The translations under genes and the position numbers were made by a program. A stretch of DNA of 64,000 nucleotides from contig CM033408.1 of assembly GCA_019426215.1 (NCBI GenBank), positions 9,985,077 through 10,049,076 of the forward strand. The letters run 5' to 3'. Numbering within the stretch: the first letter of the stretch is position 1; every line of letters starts with the position of its first letter. Of this stretch, positions 21,678-35,004 are shown piece by piece. The notes under the pieces are model-generated. The model was given only the letters and a program-made list of their open reading frames with translations, ran no database searches and had not been told where the DNA came from. Source of the DNA: Buddleja alternifolia (Eukaryota > Streptophyta > Magnoliopsida > Lamiales > Scrophulariaceae).

Positions 21678-22510
21678 ATGACAAACCTACTTTCAATTCT
21701 ACTCGAAAATAATACTCTGACTGGACCCAATTATGTGGACTGGCTTAGAAATTTGAGGATTGTCCTCAATATGGAATCATTGGGATACGTCTTGGAGGCT
21801 GATATCCCGGCGACTCCTGCTAGAACACGTGCCAACGAGGAAGAGGTCCAAGCCCATGAAAAATGGGTTAAGGACGACCTCCGGGTGAGAGGATACATGG
21901 TGGGATCTATGACTAATGATCTTCAAAGGTCACATGATAAGATGCCCACTGCAAGAGCTATCTTAGCTCATTGGTAGGGCTCTATGGAGAGCATAGTCGA
22001 ACTGCACGATATGAGATATCGAAAGAGCTCTTCAGAGCCAAGATGAAAGAAAGTGAAAAGGTTGGTGATCATGTCCTCAAAATGATTTTGAGGATCGAGA
22101 AATTGGAAGCTCTCGAATTCACCATGAATGCCACCCTTCAAACTGACTTAATCTTGCAGTTTCTTCCTGATTCCTTCTCTCAATTTGTGGTTAACTTTAA
22201 CTGCAATGAGATAGAGTGCAATTTAGCTGGGCTAATGAACAAGTTGGTTACTGCACAATCTCAAATGAAATCAAAGGGAAAGGAAACTGCCTTGGTCATC
22301 TCTTCTAGACCCAAAAATTTTAAGAAAAACAACAACAAGAAAAAGTCTGGCGAGCTTGGAGCTCAAGGGGGTACCAAGAAGGGTAAGGGAAAGGCTTAAG
22401 GGTTTTACAAGAGCAAAGGACCTAAGAAAACGGATAGATGTCTGGAGTGCGGTGAGCTTGGCCATTGGAAGAGAAACTGTCCCAAATTAGGCAAAGGCAC
22501 ACAAGGTATA
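21678..22510 (+). pseudogene. Copia-1 gag
   Basis: The frame starts MTNLLSILLENNTLTGPNYV and has the UBN2/DUF4219-type Copia gag pattern (NYVDWLRNLRIVL, ARYEISKELFRAKMKE, VGDHVLKMI). A CCHC zinc knuckle (CLECGELGHWKRNC) lies at about 22437-22481. A frameshift/stop near 21970 and a TAA at 22397-22399 interrupt it. Confidence 0.85.
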
Positions 22511-22540
22511 GAACTATTAATTTTTTAAACTAACTGTTCT

Positions 22541-25500
22541 ATGACCGTATTTTCTACTTCGTGGATTCTGGACTCAGGGGCTAGTGCCCATGTTTGTTGT
22601 TTGGATCAGGATCTACAGAGAAGTAGAAAGCTGGGCCGAGAAGAAGTGATGATCAAAGTAGGCAGCGGGGAAAGCGTCCCAGCTACTAGGATCGGATCTA
22701 CTTCTCTTTATTTGAATTCTGGACATTTACTGTTTTTAGATAATGTTTTGGTTTTGCCCAAGGGGCTTAAGAACATTGTATCTATTCCTATCTTAGTTAA
22801 GATTGGATATGCATTCTGTTTTTCTAAATTAAATTGCGACATTTATTATGGAAATAAATTAGTTGGCAATGCATGTTTAGTTAATGGTTTGTATTATTTA
22901 AATGTCTGTAATTCATCTGATGTTAATGTTGTCACGTAAACGTGGTAGGCAAGAAACTAACTTAAGACTCAGTGGAATCTTAGATTAGGCCATGCCGGAG
23001 AGCACAAGATCCACGGAATGGAAAAAGATGGGCTTTTAAGCTCACTAGGGTCGGACCCTATTCCTACATGTGAATCATGTCTCTTAGGCAAGATGGCTAG
23101 ATCCCCCTTCGCAGGGACTTTTGAAAGGGCTACGCAAGTCTTAGGATTAGTGCAAACCGACGTCTGCGGACCATTTTGAGAAATTGCTAGTGGAGGTTTC
23201 TACTACTTCATCACTTTCACTGATGACCATTCAAGATTTGGTCTAGTGTATCTGATGAAGCAAAAGTCTGAATTTTTTGAAAGATTCAAAGAGTTCAAGG
23301 CCTTAGTACAAAATCAAATTGGGCAAAATATAAAAACTCTACGATCGGATCGTGGAGGAGAATATATGAGTGCCGAGTTTGATGAATTCCTAAGACAACA
23401 AGGAATAATGTTACAACTAACACCACCAGCAACTCCTCAACTGAATAGAGTGGCTGAGCGAAGAAATCGAACACTGTTGGACATGGTTCGTTCCATGCTT
23501 AGTTACACTGATTTACCCATTTCGTTGTGGGGATACGCGCTCCTTACTGCTGCTCATGTTTTGAACAGATGTTCCTCCAAATCTGTTCCTAAAACTCTGC
23601 ATGAGATGTGGAATAATAGGAAATCGAGTCTTAATCTTATTAAGATTTGGGGATGCCCCGCTTATGTCAAGAAGACTAAAGTGGAGAAATTAGAGGCAAG
23701 ATCCCTAATGGGACGTTTGATTGGTTATCCTGAAGATTCCATGTGATTCTTCTTTTACCTGCATGATGATCAAAGAATCATCGTGGCCCTACAAGCTCAC
23801 TTCCTTGAGGATGAGTTCATCTTGGAAGGGGGCAAAGGTAGAAAAATTGTTCTAGAAGAACAAAATGAAACTCCTTCAAATACATCTGTTCAAGAACCGA
23901 GGCCTGAACCCATAGTAGCACAACCACCATGTAGATTTGGTAGAATACCGCATGAACCGGAGAGGTATGGGTATCTACTGCAGGGGGAGCGAGAGCTTCA
24001 CACTGTAGTACAAGAAGGTCATGAAGATGATCCTTGTACCTATGATCAAGCGATGGTGGATGTCGATGCTTCAAGATAGCGAGAAGTCATGGAAATAGAA
24101 ATGGACTATATGCAATCGAACCATGTCTGGACTTTGGTAGATCGTCCTGAAGGTATAAAACCTATAGGATGTAAGTGGATCTACAAAAAAAAGATAGGTA
24201 GCGATGGCAAGGTTGACACCTTTAAAGCCAGGTTCATAGTGAAAGGGTATAGTCAAAGAGAAGGAATTGACTAACAAGAAACCTTTTCGCCCATGGCTAT
24301 GATAAAGTCCATACGAATTCTGTTATCCATAGCTGCATACTTAGATTATGAGATATGGCAAATGGATGCCAAAATGGTCTTTCTAAATGGATTCCTCGAG
24401 GAGGATATCTATATGGAACAGCCAAAGGGTTTTGTGTCCGAGTTCGATATCCATAAAGTATGTAAACTTGAGAGGTCCATTTACGGTCTCAAGCAAGCAT
24501 CTAGAAGCTGGAATCTCCGTTTTGATGAAGAAGTTAAGGGATATGGCTTTATCAAGAACGAAGATGAACCATGTGTCTCCAAGAATACTAGTGGGAGCAA
24601 ACTCTCGTTCTTAGTACTATATGTGGATGATATTCTACTTATAGGAAATGACGTAGGAATGCTCACCACTGTCAAGAAATGGCTTTCGAGTACGTTTTCC
24701 ATGAAAGACTTGGGAGAAGCCACATACATTCTAGGAATTCGTATCTACAGGTATAGAACGAATAGAATGATAGGCCTCTCTCAAGCCTTTTACTTAGAAA
24801 AGTTCCTAAAGAGGTTTAGGATGGACAACTCTAAGAAAGGGTTCCTTCCCATGAGGCATGGAGTACACTTATCCAAGTCTATGTGTCCTCAAAGTGAGGA
24901 AGATAGACAAGAGATGAGTAATGTACCCTATGCTTCTATAGCTGGTAACCTGATGTATGCAATGCTGTGTACTAGACCCGACATTGCCTATGCTATGAGC
25001 GTGGTGAGTCGATTTCAGGTAAACCCGGGAAAGGAACATTGGATAGCTGTGAAGAATATCCTAAAGTATCTGAAAAGAACTAAGGATATGATTCTCATCT
25101 ATGGAGGTGGAGACCTGAAGATGGAAGATTATTCTGATTCAGACTTTCAGTTTGATGTTGATGACCGAAAATCCACTTCAGGGTTTGTTTTTACTCTCAG
25201 TGGTGGAGCGGTGTCTTGGAAGAGCTCCAACCAAAGCACAACCGCTGATTCCACCACTGAAGTAAAGTATGTAGCAGCCTCAGAGGCAGCGAAAGAATCT
25301 GTTTGGATGAGGAAGTTTCTTGGCGAACTTGGAACGGTCCATAGTGCTCAGCTCCCATTGCCACCTTATTGTGATAACAATGGAGCGATAGTGCAAGCCA
25401 AGGAACCGAGGTCTCATTACAAGTCCAAACATATTGAGAGAAGATTTCACATCATCAGGGAGATCGTTGGCATAGGAGAGATAGCAGTGCAGAAAATAGC

Positions 25501-25606
25501 CTCAGCTGACAATATAGCTGACCCGTTCACCAAACCACTACCTCAGGCTGTTTTGGACCAACACCTAGAAAGAATGGGTATTAGATACCACAATGAGTGG
25601 CATTGA
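22541..25606 (+). pseudogene. Copia-1 pol (protease, integrase, RT, RNase H)
   Basis: In order: aspartic protease (WILDSGASAHVC, about 22560); pre-integrase zinc region (about 22980-23100); integrase core (FTDDHSRFG and LRSDRGGEYMSAEF, to about 23530); reverse transcriptase (MDAKMVFLNGFLEED, YGLKQASRSW, catalytic YVDDILLIGND near 24625); and RNase H with the C-terminal ADNIADPFTKPLP tail. Stops fall at 22937-22939, 23177-23179, 23744-23746, 24077-24079 and 24272-24274. The last 437 codons (24293-25606), covering most of RT and RNase H, remain open. The lineage resembles Tork/TNT1-type Copia; that placement is by eye. Confidence 0.9.
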
Positions 25607-25621
25607 GTGCAAATGAGAGAT

Positions 25622-27405
25622 TGTTAGGATTATGCCCTCAGATTCCATAGAGGATAGAATGTATAGGGGATATATCTTGTATTGAACTTAAACTCTTCTT
25701 AAATAAAAGGCATTATTGAGTTTTCACTTAATTCTTATATGTATTTATAAGTTGTGTAAATGTTTTGTCCATGTTTTCAGTGCGATCCCTCTACTTCCTA
25801 TGGGATAGGAAGATTGACACTAGAGAGATCGATCTTGATTACTAAAATAAATTCGCAAGTAATATGAAGTCTTTAATGTACAAATAAAGACTTCGAATAC
25901 TTGTACAATCTTAGCTCCGACATGGGAGTGCCTGTCTGGTATTATGGGACGATAGGAGATTAAGATTGTAGACACGTCAGTGGTACTGATATGTTCGAAC
26001 ACGACTCCCATCGGTTCTGTCACATGGGTTTTCACTTTATGACTGTCAATGGCGGAACTGATTATGCGTAATAGGTATACGTGAACCTTTGACCTGAAGT
26101 ATCAGGCTGAAGATGCACTTTTGACGTCAAGTCTTTCACTAGAGTAGTTAGACCCAATTTACCCTTTAGTGGGGTCAACCTCGAAATGCGGACTTGATGG
26201 GCAAGTGGTAATCTTAGCAGATATCTAATATGGGATTTGTTCTCTCATAAGTGAATGAGTATGTACTCTATGTAATTATAGATAAATAGAGATCAAAGTC
26301 TTTGGCTAAAGCAAAAGAGACGATTGTGCTTGGCACTAAATCGATCTCAATGATCTCGTATTTATTATGATTTATACATATGGTCAAGTCCAGTGAGTTT
26401 GACATAACCATGACTTTCACTTGATGACCGGGTAACGTGAACAAAGGGTTTATACATATACGGTATTTACGATTGGAAGGTTTCGGAATGATCCTATCAT
26501 TCGTTTTCGTTTGGGTTACAAAGTGGGCCACGTGACTGGTTAGGTGTTACCCACTTCCTTTGGTTTCCTCTCATTGCCAAACGAAAAGAACCTAAAGAGT
26601 CGCGCTAAAGGATTGACAAAGAAAAATGAAGAAAAAGGAATTTCTATTATTTCTTTTGGTAGTTTTAATTTATTGGATAAATTAAATAATTAATTATTCA
26701 TTTGATGAAATAATTAATTATAATGATAAGATTAATTATTAATTAATTTCCTTGTGAAATATATTAATGAATTAATTTATCTAATTAATTTGGTTATTTA
26801 ATTAATTAATTTATTTATTGGATATAATAAATTATTAATTGAAATAAGAAATTAATTAAACAAAACAAATCCTGGGGCTAAATAAGGAGTCCAATTGGAC
26901 GCCTATGAGGCCTCAAAGTGGCGTCTTTGAGAGGCCACATATTAGGGCTCTTTTGTTTTGACTTGTTTAATAAGTCATGAGGTATATAAGGACTCTTTGA
27001 CTTAGAACAAGTAAGAAGAAGAATACACAACTCTCATAACTCTCAAAAGAAATAAAAATATTCCTCCCCTCTTCTATACCTAGCTGTCGACCCTAGAGAA
27101 AGAAAAAAGGGGATTTTTCGTTTGTTGATCCGTGCGTGACGATTTAGAGACGACGTATTTTCGTTGTTCGGATCAAGTTCAAGTTTGAAGAATCAGACCA
27201 AAGGATTGAAGATTTGGAAGCTTCAATATTTTGAGTTTGGAGAAGAAGAAGTTTTTCTCCATCATCATATTCATATTAACGAGTAAATTTTATTCGTTAT
27301 ACGCTTTTAGATTCAATTATGCAAATTAGAGTACCAATTGGGTTTTCGTTTTAATTTTTGAAATCCCTTCCGCTGCGTTTATGCTTTTTCAAACGAAACC
27401 CAACA
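25622..27405 (+). repeat. Copia-1 3' LTR
   Basis: 1784 bp, matching the 5' LTR. Ends in CCAACA followed directly by the AGAGC duplication and resumed Gypsy sequence. Confidence 0.93.
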
Positions 27406-27410
27406 AGAGC

Positions 27411-28251
27411 CCCCGAGGCCAACCGCACAAAAGAGGTAAGACGCTCATGAAGTAGGTCGCAAGATCAATCAAGACATCGAGGGGATAGTAATTGAAACAA
27501 TGATTGTCGAGGACACAATGATCGTAATTACGATAGGCCTCAAAATGATGAACACTGTCGGAATGATAATTATCGAAGGAACGATGATAGAATGGAAAAT
27601 GATAGCCCTCGATGCGATGATCGACATGATCGACAAAGGGAAAATAATGAAACTAGTAATTTAGCCGCACGAGGTGAGATCCACACTATTGCAGGTGGAC
27701 CAAGTGGGGGGGATTCCTCTAGTGTGAGGAAGTGTAATAAAAGGGAGATGCGTGGTAATCACTATCGTCAGGAGCCTAAGAAGGTCCTTTCTGTACAAAA
27801 TAGTGACGAACTAATAACTTTTGACGATAGAGATTACGAGGGCATGATCGTCCCGCACAACGACCTAATGGTAATAACAATGGATGTTGCGAACTTTGTT
27901 GTACATAAAGTTTTGGTTGATACGGGAACTTCAGCACATATAATATTTTGGGATGTCCTGGAAAAGATGGATTTGGGAAAGACGAATTTACGAACGATGA
28001 ATAATCCTCTTATGGGATTCACACGTTCACAAATTATGCCTAAGGGTTCGACAAAACTCGATGTATTATTGGGATCAGCTCCGAGAAGGAAAATGCTACG
28101 TGTGACCTTCCTGGTAGTTGATACTCCCTTTACCTACAACATGATTGTTGGCAGGCCTATGCTAAATATGTTCGGTACAATTGTATCGACTTCTCACTTA
28201 AAAATGAATTTCAAAACTAGAGATAAAATTGATGAAGTAAGGGAAAATTAG
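27411..28251 (+). pseudogene. Gypsy gag tail and aspartic protease
   Basis: Gypsy coding sequence resumes after Copia-1. The frame 27592-28251 holds IHTIAGGPSGGDSSSVRK, a signature preceding the protease in Tat elements, and then the active-site motif VLVDTGTSAHIIF with a second protease block (TYNMIVGRPMLN). The DTGTS active site replaces the more usual DTGAS/DTGSS. It ends at a stop (28249-28251). Together with the gag at 16484-17759 it forms the first half of the split Gypsy frame. Confidence 0.82.
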
Positions 28252-28265
28252 TTAGAGGCTCATCA

Positions 28266-29451
28266 TTGCTACACTACCTCGTTGACCATGAACTCAAGCA
28301 AGAAAAAAAAGGGGAGGTTACGAGGGTGCACAAGATCGAGCAGGATGCTGAGGTGCTGATGAAGCAGAACAGGGAGGATATGAGGGTTCAACTAGTGGAG
28401 CACAAAATAATCCAATTTCTTAAAAATGATCCTGAAAAGACTACAAGGATCGAGGGACAGCTCAGCCCAAAAATGGAGTCATGATAGAATTTCTAAAAGA
28501 GAACTCTGATATTTTTGCTTGGAAAGCTGGTGATTTCCAATGTATTGATCCATCGGTGATGGTTCGCTGTTTGAATGTAGACCTTGAAGCTAAACTAGTT
28601 CGTCAGAACGAAGGAATTTCAGTCTATACAAAGATGCTATAATTGAGGATTGAGTGAACAAGCTGTTATAAGTAGGCTATGTAGATGAAATTCAATTTTA
28701 CTGAATGGTTAGCCAATGTAGTTCTTGTACCAAAAGCCAGAAACAAATGGCACATGTGTACTGATTTTACTGAATCAAACAAAGTTTGTCCTCGGGATTC
28801 TCGTATTAATTTATTAGTAGATTCGACTGCAGATTGTGCACTTTTGAGTATGAAGGATGCCTATCAAGGCTTCAATCAAACTATGATGGTAGAAGAAGAT
28901 AGGGAAACGACCTTCTTCGTAACAGCACGAGAGGTCCATTGTTAAAATGTAATGCCATTTGGCCTTCGGAATTTCGGTGCCACATATCAATGTTTGGTGA
29001 ATATGATGTTTGAGGAAGAAATTTGGAGAACCATGGAGGTGTATGTTGATGATATGCTCATCAAATCAGTGAACGAACTAGACCATCTAACTCATTTAAG
29101 AAAGTCATTCGAATAATAAAACAGTATGCAATGAGATTAAACCCTCACAAATGTACATTTGGAATTCGTAGGGGAATTTTTTTAGAGTATGTGGTTACGG
29201 AATGAGTTATGGAAGCAAATTCCAAAAAAATCGAGGCAATTCTAAACATGAAGCCCCCTGCAAGTGTGAAGGATGTGAAGAAATTGACAGGAAGAATGGA
29301 AAGCTTGAACAAATTTATATCTAGATCTGCCGATAAGAGGTTACACTTTTTTAAGATTCTACGAAATGTGAAAATTTTCACATGGACAGAGGAATGTGAG
29401 AAGGAATTTCAAGAGTTGAAAGAATATTTGGTGTCCCCCCCTCATTATTGA
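28266..29451 (+). pseudogene. Gypsy reverse transcriptase (interrupted)
   Basis: Fragments show EWLANVVLVPKARNKWHMC, NLLVDSTADCALLSMKDAYQ, VMPFGLRNFGATYQ and the catalytic MEVYVDDMLIKS (about 29035-29070), then a linker toward RNase H (WTEECEKEFQELKEYL). The stop after REVHC (28943-28945) and several frameshifts inactivate it. Copia-2 interrupts at 29552; the RNase H half continues from 40571. Confidence 0.85.
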
Positions 29452-29551
29452 CAAAATATATTTTTGGGAAACCTTTATTCTTATTTTTGGTTGTGTCGTT
29501 GCGGCTATTAGTGCAGTGTCAGTGAGAGAAGTCAAAAAGGAACATAAACCG

Positions 29552-31143
29552 TGTTAGGAATCCTATGAACGAAAAACGTAGTGAAAATAAAAAGGATTCC
29601 TAGAGTCGAATCACTTTAACGTGGGTTTGATGATTTTCAAGAATTTACAAAAATAAACGCAATCAAATACCTTATTAATTCGTTAATCTGCAATTCGCGT
29701 AACAGCAACTCTTGACGAATTCATGTCTCTAAAGCTTCACACGAAACAAGCCTTCAAAATCTCCCCGGGACTCTCCTTTCTTGATGGTGGACGGCTAGCA
29801 AGAGTGAGGGGAGAGGATTTTCCTTTTTTCTTTTGTGTATTGTATGCCAGGGTTAGATTTAGCTTGTCAATTTCAGGATTAAATAATCCTCAAACCCTAA
29901 ACCTAAGTTGGGCGCCTCCTAGGCCCTTAGTGGACGCCTATGACGGACTAAGTTGGCCCAGTCAACTTAGTCCATCGTTTAATATATATATATATATATA
30001 TATTTAATTCAAATCCAATTCAAATAAATATATATAAAATTAATTAATTCCAATTGATTAATTAAATTCAAATAATTTAATCTAATTAAATATTTAAATT
30101 ATTGATTTACCAATTAAATCAATCCGTCCTATTTAATTAGTGTTTCTAAAAGATAAATTATTTACACAAAAAGATATCCTGCTTATTTCTTATAGCGCGA
30201 CTCTTTAGGTTCATCTCGATTGGCAATGGGAGGATACCAAAGGATGTTAGTATCACCTAACCAGTCCAGTGAACTCACATCGTAACCCAATTGAGTACGA
30301 AATGATTATATCATTTACGAACCTCTGGATCATAAATACCGTATGAGTATAAGCCCTTCACTGACGTATCTCGATTAAGTGAGAGTCATGGTTTATGTCA
30401 AACTCACAATACTTGATATTGTGCATCAAATCATAGTATAATGAAATTACCAAACTACCCTCTGTATCTTACACGAGCTAGTTTCAATGCTTTAGCCAAA
30501 GACTTATAATTTCATTTGCCTATGATTGCACAGGATACTTTCTCATTTACTATCGAGACAGTGAATCCCATCTTGGAGATCACTTCACAAGTGCTACTTA
30601 ACTCATTGAGATTGCAATTTGGGCATAACTACTCTAGTAACAGATTCAACAGCATAAGTACATTGATCATGACCCCTCAGATCTAAGGCTCACGCATATT
30701 ATTACGATCAGTAATCCGATTATTGACAGTCACTGAGTACATACCCATGTGATCGGATCACTACGACCCGTGTTCAAATATATCAATTCCATTGGTATGT
30801 CTATGACATGTGCTCTCACTATCCCATAGTGTTCGACTGGCACTCTTTGTCAGAGCATGTGTCATACAAGTCGAATCTTAACACCCAATTAAGATTCCTT
30901 GACTTTTGAACCCCTTTTAAGTGATCAGGTGTCAGACTCTCCTCGTGCCACTTCTTTTATTCCTTAAAGGGCGAAAAGTCAACCTTGATTCACATGGATT
31001 GTTTGCTTAATACTTTTTAATGCCATGAAGCTTTATATGAATAAAAAAATAAATGCCTTTATTAATAATAGGTTCGTATAACATAATTAGATACCCTATA
31101 CAATCTATTTGTCCTCATTGCCATCTAGGGCATATACCTAACA
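29552..31143 (-). repeat. Copia-2 3' LTR
   Basis: 1592 bp, paired with 38585-40565. Contains a (TA)n run at 29984-30002 and lacks the MITE present in the other copy. Confidence 0.92.
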
Positions 31144-31148
31144 ATCTC

Positions 31149-34145
31149 TCACTTACACTTAATGTCAACTGCTATGGTATCTAATATCCATATTCTCAAT
31201 ATGTCGCTCTTGCACTGCCTGCGCCAATGGCTTAGTGAGTGGGTCAGCTCCGCTGAGGCTATTTTCTGCACGGCAATGCCGCCTCTTCCAATGATTTCTC
31301 GAATAATGTCATATCTCCTCTCTATGTGTTTGGATATGTTGTGAGACCTTGGTTCCCTAGCTTGCGCGATGGTTCCATTGTTGTCACACCAAAGTGGCAA
31401 TGACAGCTCCACACTAAGAATAACTTGAAGTTCTGCCATGAACTTCTTAATCCAAACAGCTTTTTTTGTCTGCCTCTATGGCTGCTAAGTATTCAACTTC
31501 AGTAGTGAAATCAGCAGTTGTGGTTTGCTTGGAACTTTTCTAAGACAATGCTCCACCATTTAGAGTGAATATGAACTCAGCATTGATGCCAGATTGAAAA
31601 TCAGAATCAGTGTAACCGTCCACTTTCATTTCTCCATTGCCATATATGAGAATCATATCTTTTGTTTTTCATTTCACGGCAGTCCAATGCTCTTTGTCCT
31701 GGTTAGCTTGAAACCTACGCACCACGCTCACAGCATAAGCAAGATTTGGTCTTGTGTATAACATTGCGTACATAAGACTTCCCACTGCTGAGGCATAGGG
31801 AACTGTACTCATTTGAGGTCTCATCTTTTTAGAGAGATAAATTCCATATCTCATGGGCAAAAGACCTCTTTTAGAGTTCTCCATCCAAATCGCTTTAGGG
31901 CTTTCTCTAAGTAGAGGGCTTGGGAAAGACCTATCATCTTATTCGATCTATCCCTATAGATGCAAATTCCTAGGATGTAGGTAGCTTCTCCCAAGTCTGT
32001 CATGGAGAATGTGCTTGAACGCCATGTCTTAATCAAAGTCAGTAGACCTACATCATTCTCTGTAAGTAGAATATCATCTGCGTATAGTACCAGGAATGGG
32101 ATCTTACTCCCACTGACCTTTTTGCAGACACATGGTTCATCCTCGTTTTTGATGAAGCCATAGCTTCGTACTTCTTCATCAAAACGAAGGTTCCAACTGC
32201 GAGAGGCCTACTTAAGTCCATAAATGGACCTATTCAATTAACAAACCTTATGAGAATCCGCATCCGATATGAAACCCTTGGGTTGTTTCATATAGATTTC
32301 CTCCTCGAGGAACCCATTTAAGAACACGGTTTTCACATTCATTTACCATATTTCATAATCTAGGTATGTAGCTATGGCAAGTAGAATTCTAATGGATTTG
32401 ATCATAGCTACAGGAGAAAAGGTTTCCTTATAGTTAATGCCCTCCTTTTGACTATATCCTTTCGCCACTAGCTTGGCCTTATAGGTATCAACCTTGCCAT
32501 TCAGACCAATCTTTCTCTTATAGATCCATTTGCATCCAATGGGTACAATACCTTTGGGTCGATCTATTAGAGTCCAGACTTGGTTCGAATACATCAAATC
32601 TATTTCTACTTTCATAGCTTCATGCCACTTTGCAGAATCCATGTTCGTCATTGCTTGGTCATAGCTAGAGGGATCTTCTCCATGGTTTCCTTCCGCTACT
32701 GCATACAGATTATGCTCTCCTTGTAGCAGATAACCACATCTCTCAGGCGGTTGAGATACTCTATTAGACTTTTGCACTGACGGCTGTGTCATTGTTGGTT
32801 CTGGTTGGGTCTCTTGAACAGTGTCTTCCAAAGAAGATTAATTTGGTTCTTCTAGAACAATTTTCCTACCAACTCCACCTTCTCGGATAAATTCTTCTTC
32901 GGGAAAGATCACCTGTAAGGTTACGATGATCCTTTGATCATCATGAAGGTAGAATAGGTATCCCATGGAATCCTCAGGATAACATTTGAATTGTCCTTTC
33001 AAGGATCTAGCCTCCAATTTCTCTGCCTTCGTCGTTTTCACATAAACTGGGCAACCCCATATCTTTATGTGTTTCAGATTAAGCTTCCTTCCACGCCATA
33101 TCTGATACGGTGTTTTAAAAAAAGATTTGGAGGGACATCTGTTCAAAATGTGAGCAGCGCATGCCCCCACAATGAAATGTCCAAATCCGTGTAGCTGAGC
33201 ATGGATCGAACCATGTCCAACAACGTTCGGTTCCTTTGCTCTGCTACGCCATTTAATTGTGGAGTGGCTGGAGGAGTAAGCTGTAACAATATGCCATGTT
33301 CTCATAAGAACTGGTCAAATTCGGCACTCATATATTCACCCCCACGGTCAGACCGAAGTGTTTTGATATGATGCCCGATTTGGTTTTCGACTAAAGTCTT
33401 AAATTCAATGAATTTCTCAAGTGATTCAGACTTGTACTTCATTAAATTCATATAACCATACCTAGAATGGTTATCTGTAAATGTTATGAAGTACTGAAAA
33501 CCACCGCGGGCCACATTTCCAAAAGGGCCACACACATCAGTATGAATCAATCCTAAGACCTCAGAGGCTCTTTCAAAATTCCCGGTGAAGGGGATTTGGT
33601 CATCTTGCCTTGAATACAGGACTCACAAGTGGGATAGGGATCTGATCCCAATGAGTCTATGACTCCATCCTTTTCTAACTCGTGTAATCTATGTTCCCCG
33701 ACATGACCTGATCTTAAATGCCATAATTGTCTTAGGTTTGTATCATGCAAATTGCGCTTTTTTGTTACAGCATTAATATTGCAATTATTTTGGACATGAA
33801 CATAATATAAACCATTTATTAAGGATGCACTGCCAACGCAATTATTTCTAAAATAAATGTCACAAGGATTATTCATAAAAGAAAATAAATAACCTTTCCT
33901 GACCAAAACAGGAATTGAAACAATATTCTTAAGCCCATTGTGCAAAACAAGGCAATCTTCTAAATGTAAACAATGTCCAGACAATAATTCAATTGAAGTG
34001 GTCCCAATGTGTGTGGCTGCTATACTATGTCCGCTGCCAGCATTGATCATCACTTCTTTGTCCTCCAGTTTCTTATCAGCTCGTGACTCAAAACACATAT
34101 GTGAGCACTAGCTCCAGAGTCTAGAATTCAGGAAGTAGAAAAATT
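31149..34145 (-). pseudogene. Copia-2 pol (protease, integrase, RT, RNase H)
   Basis: Reading on the minus strand: protease LDSGASAHIC-type motif near 34130; pre-integrase and zinc region (33553-34098, ending near CESCIQGKM); integrase core (ITFTDNHSRYGYM, LRSDRGGEYMSAEF; 32838-33550); reverse transcriptase (GCKWIYKRKIGLNGKVDTYK, and a YADDILLTEN-like active site near 32070 with many changes); RNase H (31149-31680, with SKHIERRYDIIREIIG and an eroded tail). At least five frame breaks exist. The gene order confirms Ty1/Copia. Confidence 0.87.
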
Positions 34146-34199
34146 AGCAATAGACAATTTGTTTCTAAAACATTAAGTTCTATTCCTGAAACAATCTCC

Positions 34200-35004
34200 G
34201 CTTTCAGCTTGGGATAGTCACACTTCTAATGTCCCATCTCATTGCAGTGAAGACATATGTTTGTCTTCTTTGCACCTCTCCCTTTAATCCCTTTTCCCTT
34301 GCCTTTCCCTATGTCATTTGATGCCTTTGACACTCCCAGTTGCTTTTTGCCTTTACCTTTCTTTTTTCTAAAGGGCTTGGATGCCCCAGTGGTAATGGCT
34401 AAAGCAACTTCCTTCCACTTGGGCTTCATCTGTCCTTGAGCATTTAAGAGCTTATTCATCAGCCCAACCAATGTGCACTTAATGTCATTCATATTGAGAT
34501 TCACAATAAATTGCGAAAAGTATTTGGGGAGTGACTGAAGAATGAGGTCTGTCTGAAGGTGGAAATCCATGGTGAAGTCGAGAGCTTCCAATCTCTCGAC
34601 CATGGAAATCATTTTTAAGATGTGGGTTCCCACATCTTATCCTTCGTACATTCTTGCTCCAAAGAGCTCTCTTGATATATCATATTGAGCAGTCCTACTG
34701 TGCTCTCCATACTACTTCTTGAGATGCAGCAATATTGACCTGGAATCATCCTCTTTTCATGGGATCGCTGCAAATCATTGTTCATGGAGCCGAGCATGTA
34801 ACCTTTAACACGGGTGTCATCCTTGATCCATATGTTATGGTTATCATGCGCGTCCTCATCATCATCATCCCCAGGAATAGGAGGACGGTCGACTTCGAGT
34901 ACATAGTCCAGTGACTCTAAACTAAGGACAATCCTTAAGTCAACAAAGTTTGGTCCAGTGAGGACATTCTTTTCAAGCAGAATTGATAGTGGGTTATTAA
35001 CCAT
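34200..35004 (-). pseudogene. Copia-2 gag
   Basis: Begins MVNNPLSILLEKNVLTGPNF at 35004, homologous to the Copia-1 gag start. The rest runs in a second frame (34226-34633) with VERLEALDFTMDF and ends in a CCHC knuckle (CLHCNEMGH) whose next tryptophan position is a TAG stop. A frameshift near 34620 splits the gene. Confidence 0.85.

Larger units (their letters stand above)
17765..27405 (+). mobile_element. Copia-1 retrotransposon inserted in Gypsy gag
   Basis: LTRs 17765-19536 and 25622-27405 begin TGTTAGGATTATGCC and end CGAAACCCAACA, and are nearly identical apart from scattered substitutions and an early indel of about 12 bp. The element is flanked by perfect AGAGC duplications (17760-17764 and 27406-27410). 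The primer-binding site TGGTATCAGAGCC (initiator Met-tRNA) follows the 5' LTR, and a purine-rich AAATGAGAGA lies before the 3' LTR. Gene order gag, protease, integrase, reverse transcriptase, RNase H is Ty1/Copia. At least six in-frame stops or frameshifts make it non-autonomous today. The close LTR match marks it as one of the younger large insertions here. Confidence 0.95.
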